A DNA stretch of 10,546 bases from an uncultured Bacteroidales bacterium (GTDB taxonomy: Bacteria > Bacteroidota > Bacteroidia > Bacteroidales > Bacteroidaceae), in NCBI GenBank assembly GCA_902783615.1, contig CACZRQ010000118.1, positions 1-10,546 of the forward strand, read 5' to 3'. Shown piece by piece: positions 1 to 7,001 of the stretch (within the stretch, counting starts at the first letter, position 1; each line of letters starts with the position of its first letter). Position numbers and translations under genes: made by a program. The notes beneath the pieces were generated by a model. It searched no databases and was not told the DNA's origin. It was given only the letters and a program-made list of their open reading frames with translations.

Positions 1-1365
1 AAGCTTGCTCAATTGCCTTGCAATGTTCTCCCGCTGAGGCTTTTCTGCTTTCTGTTTCTCACAAGGAAACGAGATGGTTACCTCATTCCCATCCTCATCG
101 CGAGCTCCCAAGGCAAAGCCAACAGACGTTTCAAACAGATGCCAGGAAATGGCGATTTTTCGTTCTGCACTCTTTTTGGCCAACGTTTGTTCAAACTGCT
201 GGTCAAGGTTTCTATACAACACCATTTTGGGCAGCAAGCCCTCTACTTTCGAAGCCAGAAACAGCTTGTTCTGTTCCACTCGGTTCACGCGGAATCCTTG
301 CAGATGTCCTTCTTTGTCCAGAAAACAGAGGCCATCGCCATTGTTGAAGGGTTTCACTCCAGCCACCGTTATCACATTACCGCGCACCTCTTTCACGTGT
401 CCCATTTCCTCACCCATCGCTTTCGGAGTGTTGTACTGAGCCACATTGCCCGTCCTCCCTTTCAGGAAATAATGAGTGAATCCACGATTGAAACTCTTGG
501 CCAGGTTGGGCGTGAAGGTATAATTGCACTTTCCCGATGAGGCTTTCACGTATTCCTTGCGGCGAATGAATATCTCGTCTAAGCGTTGCCGATAAGCCGC
601 TGTGACATTCTTCACATACCCCACATCTTTCAGTCGCCCTTCAATTTTCAGCGAGGTCACCCCCGCATCCAATAGATCTTCCAGAAAATCCAGCTGATTC
701 ATGTCTTTCAAAGATAGCAGATGCTTCTCATGCACGATTTCTTGTCCGTTGGCATCCAAGAGATTGAAGGGCAATCTGCAGAATTGCGCACATTCCCCGC
801 GGTTGGCACTGCGTCCGAAACAAGCCTGCGAGGCATAACACTGTCCGCTGTAGCTCACACACAAGGCTCCATGCACAAACACCTCCAAGGGTACATTCGG
901 ACAAGTCTCATGAATCTGCTTGATTTCAGTAAGAGATAACTCTCGAGCCAGCACCACTTGCCTGAAACCCGCCTCGGCCAGGAAGCGCACTTTCTCTGGA
1001 GTGCGGTTGTCCATCTGCGTACTGGCATGCAGCGGGATGGGAGGCAAATTCAATTTCGTGATACCCATATCCTGCACGATCAGCGCGTCCACATGCCTGC
1101 GATACAACTCCCAAATCAAATCCTCCGTTTCCGCCAACTCCTCATCTTTCAGGATGGTATTCACCGTCACATAAATGCGTACGTTGAACAGATGGGCATA
1201 ATCCACTAAGCGCGCAATGTCGTCGAGCGAGTTGCCTGCTGCTGCCCTTGCTCCAAACTTCGGAGCACCGATATATACGGCATCTGCCCCATGGTCGATG
1301 GCCGCCATTCCGCACTCCAGGTTCTTTGCGGGCAAAAGAAGCTCAATGGATCGTTTCAATGTCAT
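1..1365 (-). CDS. U32 family protein, RlhA-like (partial, C-terminus off the left edge)
   Basis: The reading frame is open for 455 codons from the ATG at 1365 to the window edge, so the C-terminus is missing. It opens MTLKRSIELLLPAKNLE, the usual start of U32 proteins. The U32 signature is at residues 162-179 (EVFVHGALC, then SGQCYAS). Cysteines 169, 176, 192 and 196, spaced C-x6-C-x15-C-x3-C, match the iron-sulfur ligand pattern of U32 tRNA/rRNA hydroxylation proteins. E. coli TrhP (YegQ) is about 450 residues and RlhA (YdcP) about 650. This protein is still open at 455 with a long post-core region, so the RlhA-like group, which hydroxylates a 23S rRNA cytidine, fits better. The old label is collagenase-like peptidase, but protease activity is doubtful for this group. 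It is co-directional with metA and overlaps its end by 23 bases, so it is probably cotranscribed and translationally coupled. The family call is firm; the RlhA subgroup is an inference. Confidence 0.88.
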   Translation of the reverse strand, partial: MTLKRSIELLLPAKNLECGMAAIDHGADAVYIGAPKFGARAAAGNSLDDIARLVDYAHLFNVRIYVTVNTILKDEELAETEDLIWELYRRHVDALIVQDMGITKLNLPPIPLHASTQMDNRTPEKVRFLAEAGFRQVVLARELSLTEIKQIHETCPNVPLEVFVHGALCVSYSGQCYASQACFGRSANRGECAQFCRLPFNLLDANGQEIVHEKHLLSLKDMNQLDFLEDLLDAGVTSLKIEGRLKDVGYVKNVTAAYRQRLDEIFIRRKEYVKASSGKCNYTFTPNLAKSFNRGFTHYFLKGRTGNVAQYNTPKAMGEEMGHVKEVRGNVITVAGVKPFNNGDGLCFLDKEGHLQGFRVNRVEQNKLFLASKVEGLLPKMVLYRNLDQQFEQTLAKKSAERKIAISWHLFETSVGFALGARDEDGNEVTISFPCEKQKAEKPQRENIARQLSKL

Positions 1366-2260
1366 ACGGCGTTTCCTGATAAACGTAATAGTTCAGCCAA
1401 TTGGTAAACAGCAAGTTGGCATGAGCGCGCCAACGAACAATCACCCCTTGCTCAGGATCGTTGTTTTGGTAATAATTCTGCGGCATCTCGATGGGCAAAC
1501 CTTTGCCCAAATCGCGCTTGTACTCGGTGTCGAGCGTCATTGGCGAATACTCCGAGTGTCCCGTCACGAAAAACTCTCTGCCGCCACGAGCCATCACCAT
1601 GTGCACACCTGAAATATCTGACTCTGAGAGAACAGTCAGTCCGGGCACCTTCAGGATATCCTCCTTGCGGATTTCTGTATGCCGGCTATGCGGCACGAAG
1701 AACCTGTCGTCGAACCCGCGGAAGATGGGGCACAGAGGCTCTAAGGCATGATGCTCGAAAACGCCAAACATCTTCTTGTCTAAAGGATATTTGGGCACTC
1801 CATAGAAGTGGTACAGGCCTGCCTGGGCTGCCCAACAGATATATAAGGTAGAGGTGACATGCGTACGAGCCCAGTCGAAAATGTCAGTCAGCTCGTCCCA
1901 ATAGGTCACATCCTCATATTCAATCTGTTCCACAGGAGCTCCCGTGATAATCATACCGTCGTATTTGTGATGTCGCATCTCCTCGAAGTCGGTGTAGAAC
2001 GTCCGCATGTGTTCCACAGGCGTGTTCTTCGAAGTGTGACTCTTGATTTTCATCAGTGAGAGTTCAATCTGCAGAGGGGAGTTCGAGAGCAGGCGAATCA
2101 AGTCTGTCTCCGTAGTGATTTTCAAGGGCATCAGGTTCAGTACGGCAATGCGTAGCGGACGAATGTCCTGCGAGCCTGCCCTGAGGTCGTCCATCACGAA
2201 AATGTTCTCTTTCTTCAGCAGATCCACTGCTGGTAATGTCTTGGGTATATTAAGAGGCAT
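1343..2260 (-). CDS. metA: Homoserine O-acyltransferase MetA, predicted acetyl-CoA-dependent
   Basis: This 305-residue cytoplasmic enzyme acylates homoserine, the first committed step of methionine synthesis. It is full length and aligns from the start (MPLNIPKTLPAV) to the conserved end (LLFTNWLNYYVYQ, then TPYD). The catalytic residues sit at the family's standard numbers: nucleophile C142 in ICWAAQA, and H235 and E237 in TGHSEY. Residue 111 is Glu (TGAPVE). In published work on this family Glu111 favours acetyl-CoA and Gly111, as in E. coli, favours succinyl-CoA, so I infer an acetyltransferase despite the common label homoserine O-succinyltransferase. The start at 2260 is 24 bases downstream of a -7-like TAACTTTG box on the same strand. 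The downstream U32 gene begins inside the last codons of metA. No T-box or SAM riboswitch fits in the very short leader. Confidence 0.95.
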   Translation of the reverse strand: MPLNIPKTLPAVDLLKKENIFVMDDLRAGSQDIRPLRIAVLNLMPLKITTETDLIRLLSNSPLQIELSLMKIKSHTSKNTPVEHMRTFYTDFEEMRHHKYDGMIITGAPVEQIEYEDVTYWDELTDIFDWARTHVTSTLYICWAAQAGLYHFYGVPKYPLDKKMFGVFEHHALEPLCPIFRGFDDRFFVPHSRHTEIRKEDILKVPGLTVLSESDISGVHMVMARGGREFFVTGHSEYSPMTLDTEYKRDLGKGLPIEMPQNYYQNNDPEQGVIVRWRAHANLLFTNWLNYYVYQETPYDIETIH

Positions 2261-2283
2261 AGTTCATTTGCTTTATTTGGCTG

Positions 2284-2291
2284 CAAAGTTA
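2284..2291 (-). promoter_or_regulatory. Putative -7 box for metA (TAACTTTG)
   Basis: The minus strand reads TAACTTTG, an exact match to the Bacteroidetes -7 consensus TAnnTTTG, 24 bases before the metA start. I see no convincing TTTG -33 box at the usual spacing. The position in the divergent gap between metA and the TSCPD gene supports it. Confidence 0.5.
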
Positions 2292-2312
2292 CACAATAAA
2301 AAATATATTTCT

Positions 2313-2320
2313 TATCTTTG
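2313..2320 (+). promoter_or_regulatory. Putative -7 box for the TSCPD gene (TATCTTTG)
   Basis: TATCTTTG matches the TAnnTTTG consensus and ends 28 bases before the ATG at 2349. It lies 21 bases from the opposite-strand metA box, so the two promoters diverge from one A+T-rich segment. A -33 element is not evident. Confidence 0.5.
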
Positions 2321-2348
2321 CGGCGAAATAATTAAAATATTAAGCATT

Positions 2349-2600
2349 ATGGCACATTATTCTTATATCCCAGTGGGAGTATGCTCCCAGCAAATCGACT
2401 TCGACATTGAGGACGGTAAGTTGCACAATATCAGTTTCACGAAGGGTTGTCCAGGAAACCTGAAGGCCATCTCCAAGCTCTTGGAGGGTGCCGATGCCCA
2501 ATGGGCTGCCAACACGTTGCGAGGCAACACTTGCGGCAATAAGCCCACCTCCTGTGCCGACCAGTTCGCACAGGCCATCGATCAGGCGATGAAAGTATAA
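2349..2600 (+). CDS. TIGR03905-family TSCPD domain protein
   Basis: This small protein of 83 residues begins MAHYSYIPVGVCSQQ. The frame is open upstream into the metA region, but the ATG at 2349 follows the -7 box and matches the usual family start. Family hallmarks are VC at residue 12, KGCPGN around C34, TCGNKPTSCADQ with C62 and C69 near the C-terminus, and a leucine-rich middle helix. The TSCPD domain is also found at the end of some adenosylcobalamin-dependent ribonucleotide reductases. The four conserved cysteines suggest metal binding, but the function of the stand-alone form is unknown to me. It is a single-gene unit: divergent promoter upstream, and a terminator whose stem contains its TAA stop codon. 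Confidence 0.88.
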   Translation: MAHYSYIPVGVCSQQIDFDIEDGKLHNISFTKGCPGNLKAISKLLEGADAQWAANTLRGNTCGNKPTSCADQFAQAIDQAMKV

Positions 2601-2637
2601 TAAAGAAGGCTGCGAAAACGCAGCCTTCTTTATTATA
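2596..2637. terminator. Strong bidirectional terminator hairpin
   Basis: A perfect 19-base-pair stem (2596-2614 with 2619-2637) has an AAAA loop and the core GAAGGCTGCG. It carries T-rich ends on both strands, so it can end the TSCPD gene from the left and the M13 peptidase gene, whose stop is at 2644, from the right. The TSCPD stop codon lies within the stem. Confidence 0.9.
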
Positions 2638-2643
2638 ATGTAA

Positions 2644-4674
2644 TCACCAAACATCAGCTCGTTTCTCCTTGGGAATGAACATTGGATCAGCTTCGGTGAT
2701 ATTGAACGCTTCATACCAAGCATCGATTTGTGGCAGAGCACCATTCACACGCCAACGACCCAGCGAATGAACATCCGTCTTGGTGCGACGCAGAATCTCC
2801 TGATCGGTAATGTTGTTCGCCCAAACACCAGCAAATGCCAGGAAGAAACGCTGGTCGGCAGTAAAGCCATCCTTGTTAGGCAGCGGGTTGTCCTTCGTGG
2901 CATTCTTATAGGCGGTGTAGGCAATCTTCAAACCACCGTGGTCGCCAATGTTCTCACCCAGCGTCATAGCACCATTGCCATACACACCAGGAGCCACCTC
3001 GATGCCAGAGAAGAAATCAACCAGCACCTGAGCGCGTTGCTTGAAGTTCTCGTTGTCTTCCTCGCTCCACCAGCCCGACATGTTACCATCCTTGTCAAAC
3101 TGACGGCCGGAATCGTCGAAACCGTGACTCATCTCGTGGCCAATCACCACACCGATACCACCATAGTTGAATGCATCGTCGGCATTCATGTCGAAGAATG
3201 GAGGCTGCAGAATACCAGCTGGGAAGCAAATCTCGTTGGTGGTAGAGCTATAGTAGGCATTCACGGTCTGAGGAGTCATGTGCCACTCGGTTGGATCCAC
3301 CTCCTTGCCGAACTTGTCAATCTGCTCCTGATACCTCCACAGGCGAACCACCTTCGAGTTCTCATAATACGACTTCTTGGGGTCGATGGTCAGCGTAGAA
3401 TAATCCTTCCATTCATCTGGATAGCCCACTTTCACACGGAAAGTACCCAACTTCGCCAAAGCCTGCTCCTTGGTAGCGTCGCTCATCCAGGTCAGCGCCT
3501 TGATGCGCTCAGCCAACGCTTCCTGCTCGCTCTTCACAAGCTGCTGCATGCGAGCCTTAGCCTCGGGTGGGAAGAATTTCTCCACATACAGCTGACCCAG
3601 CACCTCGCCCAGCGCACCTTCTGTAGCGCGCAAAGCACGCTTCCAGCGAGGCTCCTGCTGCTGCACACCTGCCATCACACGACTGTTGAAGTCGAATGCC
3701 TCGGTCACGAACGCATCGCTCAGGTTGCCTGCAGCCGAAGAAATCTGCTTCCATTGCAGATAGAGAATCTGCTTGTCAACAGGCAGCTTGTCAATCAGCT
3801 TCATCGCAGCTGTAATAGCCTCAGGCTGACCAACAACCATCTCCTTCACCTCGCCCTTGATGCCCATGATGTCGAAAATCTTCTGGAAAGGAATGGAAGG
3901 ATAAAGCTTCTTCACCTCGTCGATGGTCATCTTGTTGTAGTTGGCCTCTGGGTCGCGCATCTGGGTGCGGGAGCGGAAGTTGTTCGCCAACTCGTTCTCC
4001 ACATCCATCACCACGTCGCGAGCTTTCTGTGCCTCTGCCTCGCTGAAGCCAGCCAACTTGAACATGTTCACAATGTGCTGCTTGAAGGCTTCACGAATGC
4101 GAACGGTATTATCGTCGTTCTCCTTGTAATAGTCAATCTGACCCAACGACAGACTGCCTTGGCGCAAACTCATGATGTGTGCCTTCGAGTTCTTGGCATC
4201 GGTGCCCACACCTAATCCATAATAAGCGCTCACGCCACGCTTGTTCAACTTGGCCAGCAGCTCATACACGTCCTTCTGACTCTTCAGGGCAGCAATCTCA
4301 GCCATATCGTCCTTGATTGGCTCGGCACCCTCGGCATTCAGGCGTGCGCTGTCCATCACCAGCGTGAACATGTCGCCCACCTTCTGGGCGTTGCTGCCTG
4401 GAGCATTCTCGGCTTTGGCCAAGTCCTGCACCATCGTGCTCAATGCCTCCGATGCTTGCTCAGCCAGCATGTCGAAGGTAGCGAAGCGAGCCTTGTCGCC
4501 AGGAAGTGGATGCAGTTTCTGCCATCCTCCGTTCACGAACTGAAAGAAATCTGTGCCAGGCTTCTGTGTCTGGTCCATGTACTCCAAATGCAATCCCGAT
4601 GTTTGCTCGGGAGCCTGGTTGCAGGCACTCAAACCCAGTGCTGCCACCATTACGAAAAGATACTTTGCTTTCAT
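2644..4674 (-). CDS. M13 (neprilysin/PepO-like) zinc metallopeptidase lipoprotein
   Basis: This 676-residue protein has a lipoprotein signal (MKAKYLFVMVAALGLSAC; lipobox LSAC, lipidated C18). An N-terminal M13 domain spans about residues 35-430 and the catalytic domain about 465-676. The zinc site is complete: HEMSH with H513, E514 and H517, and GENIGD with E574 and D578. NAYYSS near 472 is the substrate-binding motif, and H636 with R642 in VHSLGRWRVNG match the neprilysin active-site His/Arg. Length is normal for bacterial PepO-like enzymes, which cleave oligopeptides. Many M13 proteins end in CxxW; this one ends RADVW and lacks that cysteine. The protein is envelope-anchored, with no strong surface-export motif after C18. 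It lies downstream of the GH16 gene on the same strand with a 49-base gap, and its own -7 box sits in that gap. The gene ends against the shared terminator. Confidence 0.95.
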   Translation of the reverse strand: MKAKYLFVMVAALGLSACNQAPEQTSGLHLEYMDQTQKPGTDFFQFVNGGWQKLHPLPGDKARFATFDMLAEQASEALSTMVQDLAKAENAPGSNAQKVGDMFTLVMDSARLNAEGAEPIKDDMAEIAALKSQKDVYELLAKLNKRGVSAYYGLGVGTDAKNSKAHIMSLRQGSLSLGQIDYYKENDDNTVRIREAFKQHIVNMFKLAGFSEAEAQKARDVVMDVENELANNFRSRTQMRDPEANYNKMTIDEVKKLYPSIPFQKIFDIMGIKGEVKEMVVGQPEAITAAMKLIDKLPVDKQILYLQWKQISSAAGNLSDAFVTEAFDFNSRVMAGVQQQEPRWKRALRATEGALGEVLGQLYVEKFFPPEAKARMQQLVKSEQEALAERIKALTWMSDATKEQALAKLGTFRVKVGYPDEWKDYSTLTIDPKKSYYENSKVVRLWRYQEQIDKFGKEVDPTEWHMTPQTVNAYYSSTTNEICFPAGILQPPFFDMNADDAFNYGGIGVVIGHEMSHGFDDSGRQFDKDGNMSGWWSEEDNENFKQRAQVLVDFFSGIEVAPGVYGNGAMTLGENIGDHGGLKIAYTAYKNATKDNPLPNKDGFTADQRFFLAFAGVWANNITDQEILRRTKTDVHSLGRWRVNGALPQIDAWYEAFNITEADPMFIPKEKRADVW

Positions 4675-4711
4675 TTAAAATAACATTTTTATGTAATCAC
4701 GATTTTGGGCG

Positions 4712-4719
4712 CAAAATTA
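4712..4719 (-). promoter_or_regulatory. Putative -7 box for the M13 peptidase gene (TAATTTTG)
   Basis: The minus strand reads TAATTTTG, matching TAnnTTTG, 37 bases before the start at 4674 and just after the GH16 stop codon. It suggests the peptidase has its own promoter besides any read-through from the GH16 gene. No clear -33 element. Confidence 0.45.
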
Positions 4720-4723
4720 CGAA

Positions 4724-5539
4724 TTATTTTTGAAACACCCTGATATAATCCACTTTCATGGTGATGGGCAGTGCACTTTCATCCACACCTTCCATACCAC
4801 CCCAGTTGCCGCCCCAAGCCAGATTCAGGATGGGGTAGAAGGCATAATGGAAAGGCCATTCATCGTGACCCTCACCCATTTCAGCTTTCGTGGCAGCCAG
4901 TTGCACTTGGCCATCCACGAATGTCGTAATCGCATCGGGTGTCCACTCGCAGGCATACACATGCCAGCCTTCTTCAGCTTTCTCAATGTCAAGATGATGG
5001 GTATATTGCGTTCCCTTCACATGATTGTAAGTCTGTGTGTGCAACGACGACGATACGTCATTGGGCACCACGCCCACTTCCTCCATGATATCGATCTCAC
5101 CACACTGAGGCCATCTGTATTCACTCTTCACAGGCATCATCCAGAATGCCGGCCAGGTGCCCTTGCCTTTCGGCAACCAGATGCGGGCCTCGAAATAACC
5201 ATATTCCCAACCTGTGTTGCGATGGGCATACACTCGGCCAGAATACACCTTGCCGTCCGACCCTTTGAAGCAATGAATCAGCAGGTTGCCGTCCTTAATC
5301 TCCGTCACCCGCTTGCCATCGGCCTCGCCGTTCCGATAATTCTGCAATTCGTTGTTCACCCAATGGTCATCCTTCACCTCGTGCGTCCATTCATCGCTCA
5401 AGGTAGTGCCCTCGTTAAACTCATCGTGCCACACCAGCTTATATCCTTCTGGTGCCACGATGTCAGCTTCTTTCACATCCTTCGAGCCGCAAGCTGCCAA
5501 CAGCAAGCCTGCCAAGCCCCAAAATAACATTTTCTTCAT
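4724..5539 (-). CDS. GH16 family beta-glucanase lipoprotein (laminarinase-like)
   Basis: I place the start at the ATG at 5539 (MKKMLFWGLAGLLLAAC), giving 271 residues and a compact lipoprotein signal with lipidated C17. An ATG six codons upstream (5557) is possible but adds MKILYI before the charged n-region. The GH16 fold is clear: LVWHDEFN near 35-42, ELQNY, SGRV, TWPAFWMMP near 128-136, and the catalytic GEIDIMEEVG with nucleophile E148, D150 and acid/base E153. The extra residue in E-x-D-x-x-E and the preceding WPQC are typical of endo-beta-1,3- or 1,3-1,4-glucanases, so a laminarin- or mixed-linkage-glucan-degrading role is likely; exact specificity cannot be read. The C-terminus (MKVDYIRVFQ) is the usual end of the domain and there is no carbohydrate-binding module. 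No SusC/SusD genes are adjacent, so this is not an evident polysaccharide utilisation locus. Confidence 0.93.
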   Translation of the reverse strand: MKKMLFWGLAGLLLAACGSKDVKEADIVAPEGYKLVWHDEFNEGTTLSDEWTHEVKDDHWVNNELQNYRNGEADGKRVTEIKDGNLLIHCFKGSDGKVYSGRVYAHRNTGWEYGYFEARIWLPKGKGTWPAFWMMPVKSEYRWPQCGEIDIMEEVGVVPNDVSSSLHTQTYNHVKGTQYTHHLDIEKAEEGWHVYACEWTPDAITTFVDGQVQLAATKAEMGEGHDEWPFHYAFYPILNLAWGGNWGGMEGVDESALPITMKVDYIRVFQK

Positions 5540-5578
5540 GATGTATAAAATTTTCATTCATTGCAATAAATTTCGTGG

Positions 5579-5586
5579 TAAAGTTA
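5579..5586 (-). promoter_or_regulatory. Weak putative -7 box for the GH16 gene (TAACTTTA)
   Basis: The minus strand reads TAACTTTA, one base off TAnnTTTG, 40 bases before the preferred GH16 start. It lies in the divergent gap with the cobW-like gene. Weak support. Confidence 0.3.
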
Positions 5587-5607
5587 CAAATAATATTGAT
5601 AATTCTG

Positions 5608-5615
5608 TATATTTG
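5608..5615 (+). promoter_or_regulatory. Putative -7 box for the cobW-like operon (TATATTTG)
   Basis: TATATTTG matches TAnnTTTG and ends 20 bases before the ATG at 5636. I see no recognisable Zur-type palindrome in the 96-base divergent gap. Confidence 0.5.
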
Positions 5616-5635
5616 CATCACAAAACTATATCGAT

Positions 5636-6994
5636 ATGGAAATTAAACTGAAAACTGAAGTACCCATCCTGCTGCTCACGGGTTATCTGGGCAGTGGTAA
5701 GACCACCTTGTTGAACCGCATCCTCAACAACGAGCGAGGCATTAAGTTCGCCGTGATAGTCAACGATATAGGCGAGGTGAACATCGATGCCCGCCTCATC
5801 GAGCAGGGTGGGGTGGTTGGCCAGAAAGACGATAGCTTAGTGGCCTTGCAGAACGGTTGCATCTGCTGCACGTTGAAGATGGATCTGGTGGAGCAGTTGG
5901 CCGACATCCTCCGCATGCGTCGTTTCGACTATATCGTGATCGAGGCCAGCGGCATCTGCGAGCCCGGACCCATTGCGCAGACCATCTGCAACATGGATAG
6001 AATCTATCCCCCCTTCGGTAGCATCGGCCGCGTGAAGTTGGATTGCATCGTCACCATCGTGGATGCCTTACGCATGAAGGACGAGTTTGCCGGAGGTCTC
6101 GACCTCTTGAATACCGACATCGATGAAGAAGACATCGAGAACCTGGTCATCCAGCAGATCGAGTTCTGCAACATCGTGTTGCTGAACAAGGCCAGCGAGG
6201 TGAGTCCCGAAGAGCTGCATCGCCTGGAGGAGATTGTGCGGGCTTTGCAGCCACAGGCCGAAATCATTCCTTGCGACTATGGCGATGTGCCGTTCGAAAA
6301 GATCCTGAACACCGATATGTTCGATTTCGACAAGGTAGCCACCTCTGCCCGCTGGATCAGCGAGGTAGAAGCGGAATACCACGATGAAGATGAAGACGAT
6401 GACGATGATGATCACGATGATCATGATGAGCATGAAGAACATCATCACCATCACGATAACGATGAAGAGGATAATGGTCAATCGTCAATCGTCAATGGTC
6501 AATCGTCAATCGTCAATGGTCAATCGTCAATCGTCAATAGTCAATCGTCCATCGTCAATGGTCAATCGTCAATCGTCAATAGTCATCATCATCATCACCA
6601 TCACGATGACGAAGGCGAAGCCGAGGAATACGGCATTGGCACCTTTGTCTATTATCGTCGCCAGCCCTTCGATTCCTCTCGCTTCGACGAGTTCGTGGCG
6701 CGTTTCTGGCCCAAGAGCGTCATCCGTGCCAAAGGCATCTGCTACTTTGTGGAGGAGCGCGACATCTGCTATGTGTTCGAGCAGGCAGGCAAGCAAGTCA
6801 ACCTCCGCAATGCCGGCCAGTGGTACGCCACCATGTCGCCCGACGAGCTGGCCGATATGATGGATCGCGAGCCAGGCCTTCGCCGCGATTGGGACGATCG
6901 TTATGGCGACCGCATGCAGAAGCTGGTGTTCATTGGGCAGCACCTCGATAAGGAAGCCATCGCTGCCGCTCTTGATAAGTGTCTGGTAGATTGA
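5636..6994 (+). CDS. COG0523/CobW-family GTP-dependent metal chaperone with repeat-bearing His/Asp-rich linker
   Basis: The protein has 452 residues. The G3E GTPase domain spans about residues 8-235: Walker A GYLGSGKT (16-23), the metal site GCICC (C75, C77, C78), EASGICEPGP (103-112) and NKAS (184-187), where most relatives have NKxD. A linker (about 248-330) holds an Asp/His-rich stretch (249-279), then five copies of a seven-residue unit N[GS]QSSIV (280-314), then seven histidines (317-323) and an acidic run. The CobW C-terminal domain follows (about 330-440, YGIGTFVYYRRQPFD). Members hydrolyse GTP to deliver a metal, often zinc, to client proteins; His-rich linkers suggest zinc or a similar ion, but the metal and client here are unknown. 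The start follows a -7 box by 20 bases. The next gene begins 7 bases after the stop, so the two are probably one operon. The family call is firm. Confidence 0.93.
   Translation: MEIKLKTEVPILLLTGYLGSGKTTLLNRILNNERGIKFAVIVNDIGEVNIDARLIEQGGVVGQKDDSLVALQNGCICCTLKMDLVEQLADILRMRRFDYIVIEASGICEPGPIAQTICNMDRIYPPFGSIGRVKLDCIVTIVDALRMKDEFAGGLDLLNTDIDEEDIENLVIQQIEFCNIVLLNKASEVSPEELHRLEEIVRALQPQAEIIPCDYGDVPFEKILNTDMFDFDKVATSARWISEVEAEYHDEDEDDDDDDHDDHDEHEEHHHHHDNDEEDNGQSSIVNGQSSIVNGQSSIVNSQSSIVNGQSSIVNSHHHHHHHDDEGEAEEYGIGTFVYYRRQPFDSSRFDEFVARFWPKSVIRAKGICYFVEERDICYVFEQAGKQVNLRNAGQWYATMSPDELADMMDREPGLRRDWDDRYGDRMQKLVFIGQHLDKEAIAAALDKCLVD
6473..6585 (+). repeat. In-frame heptamer array (GTCAATS units) inside the cobW-like gene
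   Basis: Five full 21-base units begin at 6473, 6494, 6515, 6536 and 6557, followed by an 8-base partial copy. Each is built from three heptamers; fifteen heptamers run from 6477 to 6581, and fourteen are GTCAAT plus C, G or A. Three units are identical; the fourth differs at two sites. Because 21 is a multiple of three the unit encodes N[GS]QSSIV in frame, but a single heptamer is not a multiple of three. Confidence 0.97.
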
Positions 6995-7001
6995 TATTAT
7001 T

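Noticed and set aside
1..6. AAGCTT restriction site exactly at the left edge
   Set aside because: It may reflect how the piece was cloned or cut, not biology; the same hexamer also occurs inside the window (for example near 10359).
2043..2348. Upstream extension of the TSCPD gene to 185 residues
   Set aside because: The extension overlaps metA antisense and precedes the -7 box at 2313; the family starts at the MAHYSY Met.
2728..4215. Long forward frame of 495 codons opposite the M13 gene
   Set aside because: It is the shadow of a clearly real M13 peptidase with intact zinc motifs, and its His/Leu-rich translation matches no family.
6473..6585. CRISPR-like array
   Set aside because: The units are directly adjacent with no spacers and lie inside a coding frame; it is a simple tandem repeat.
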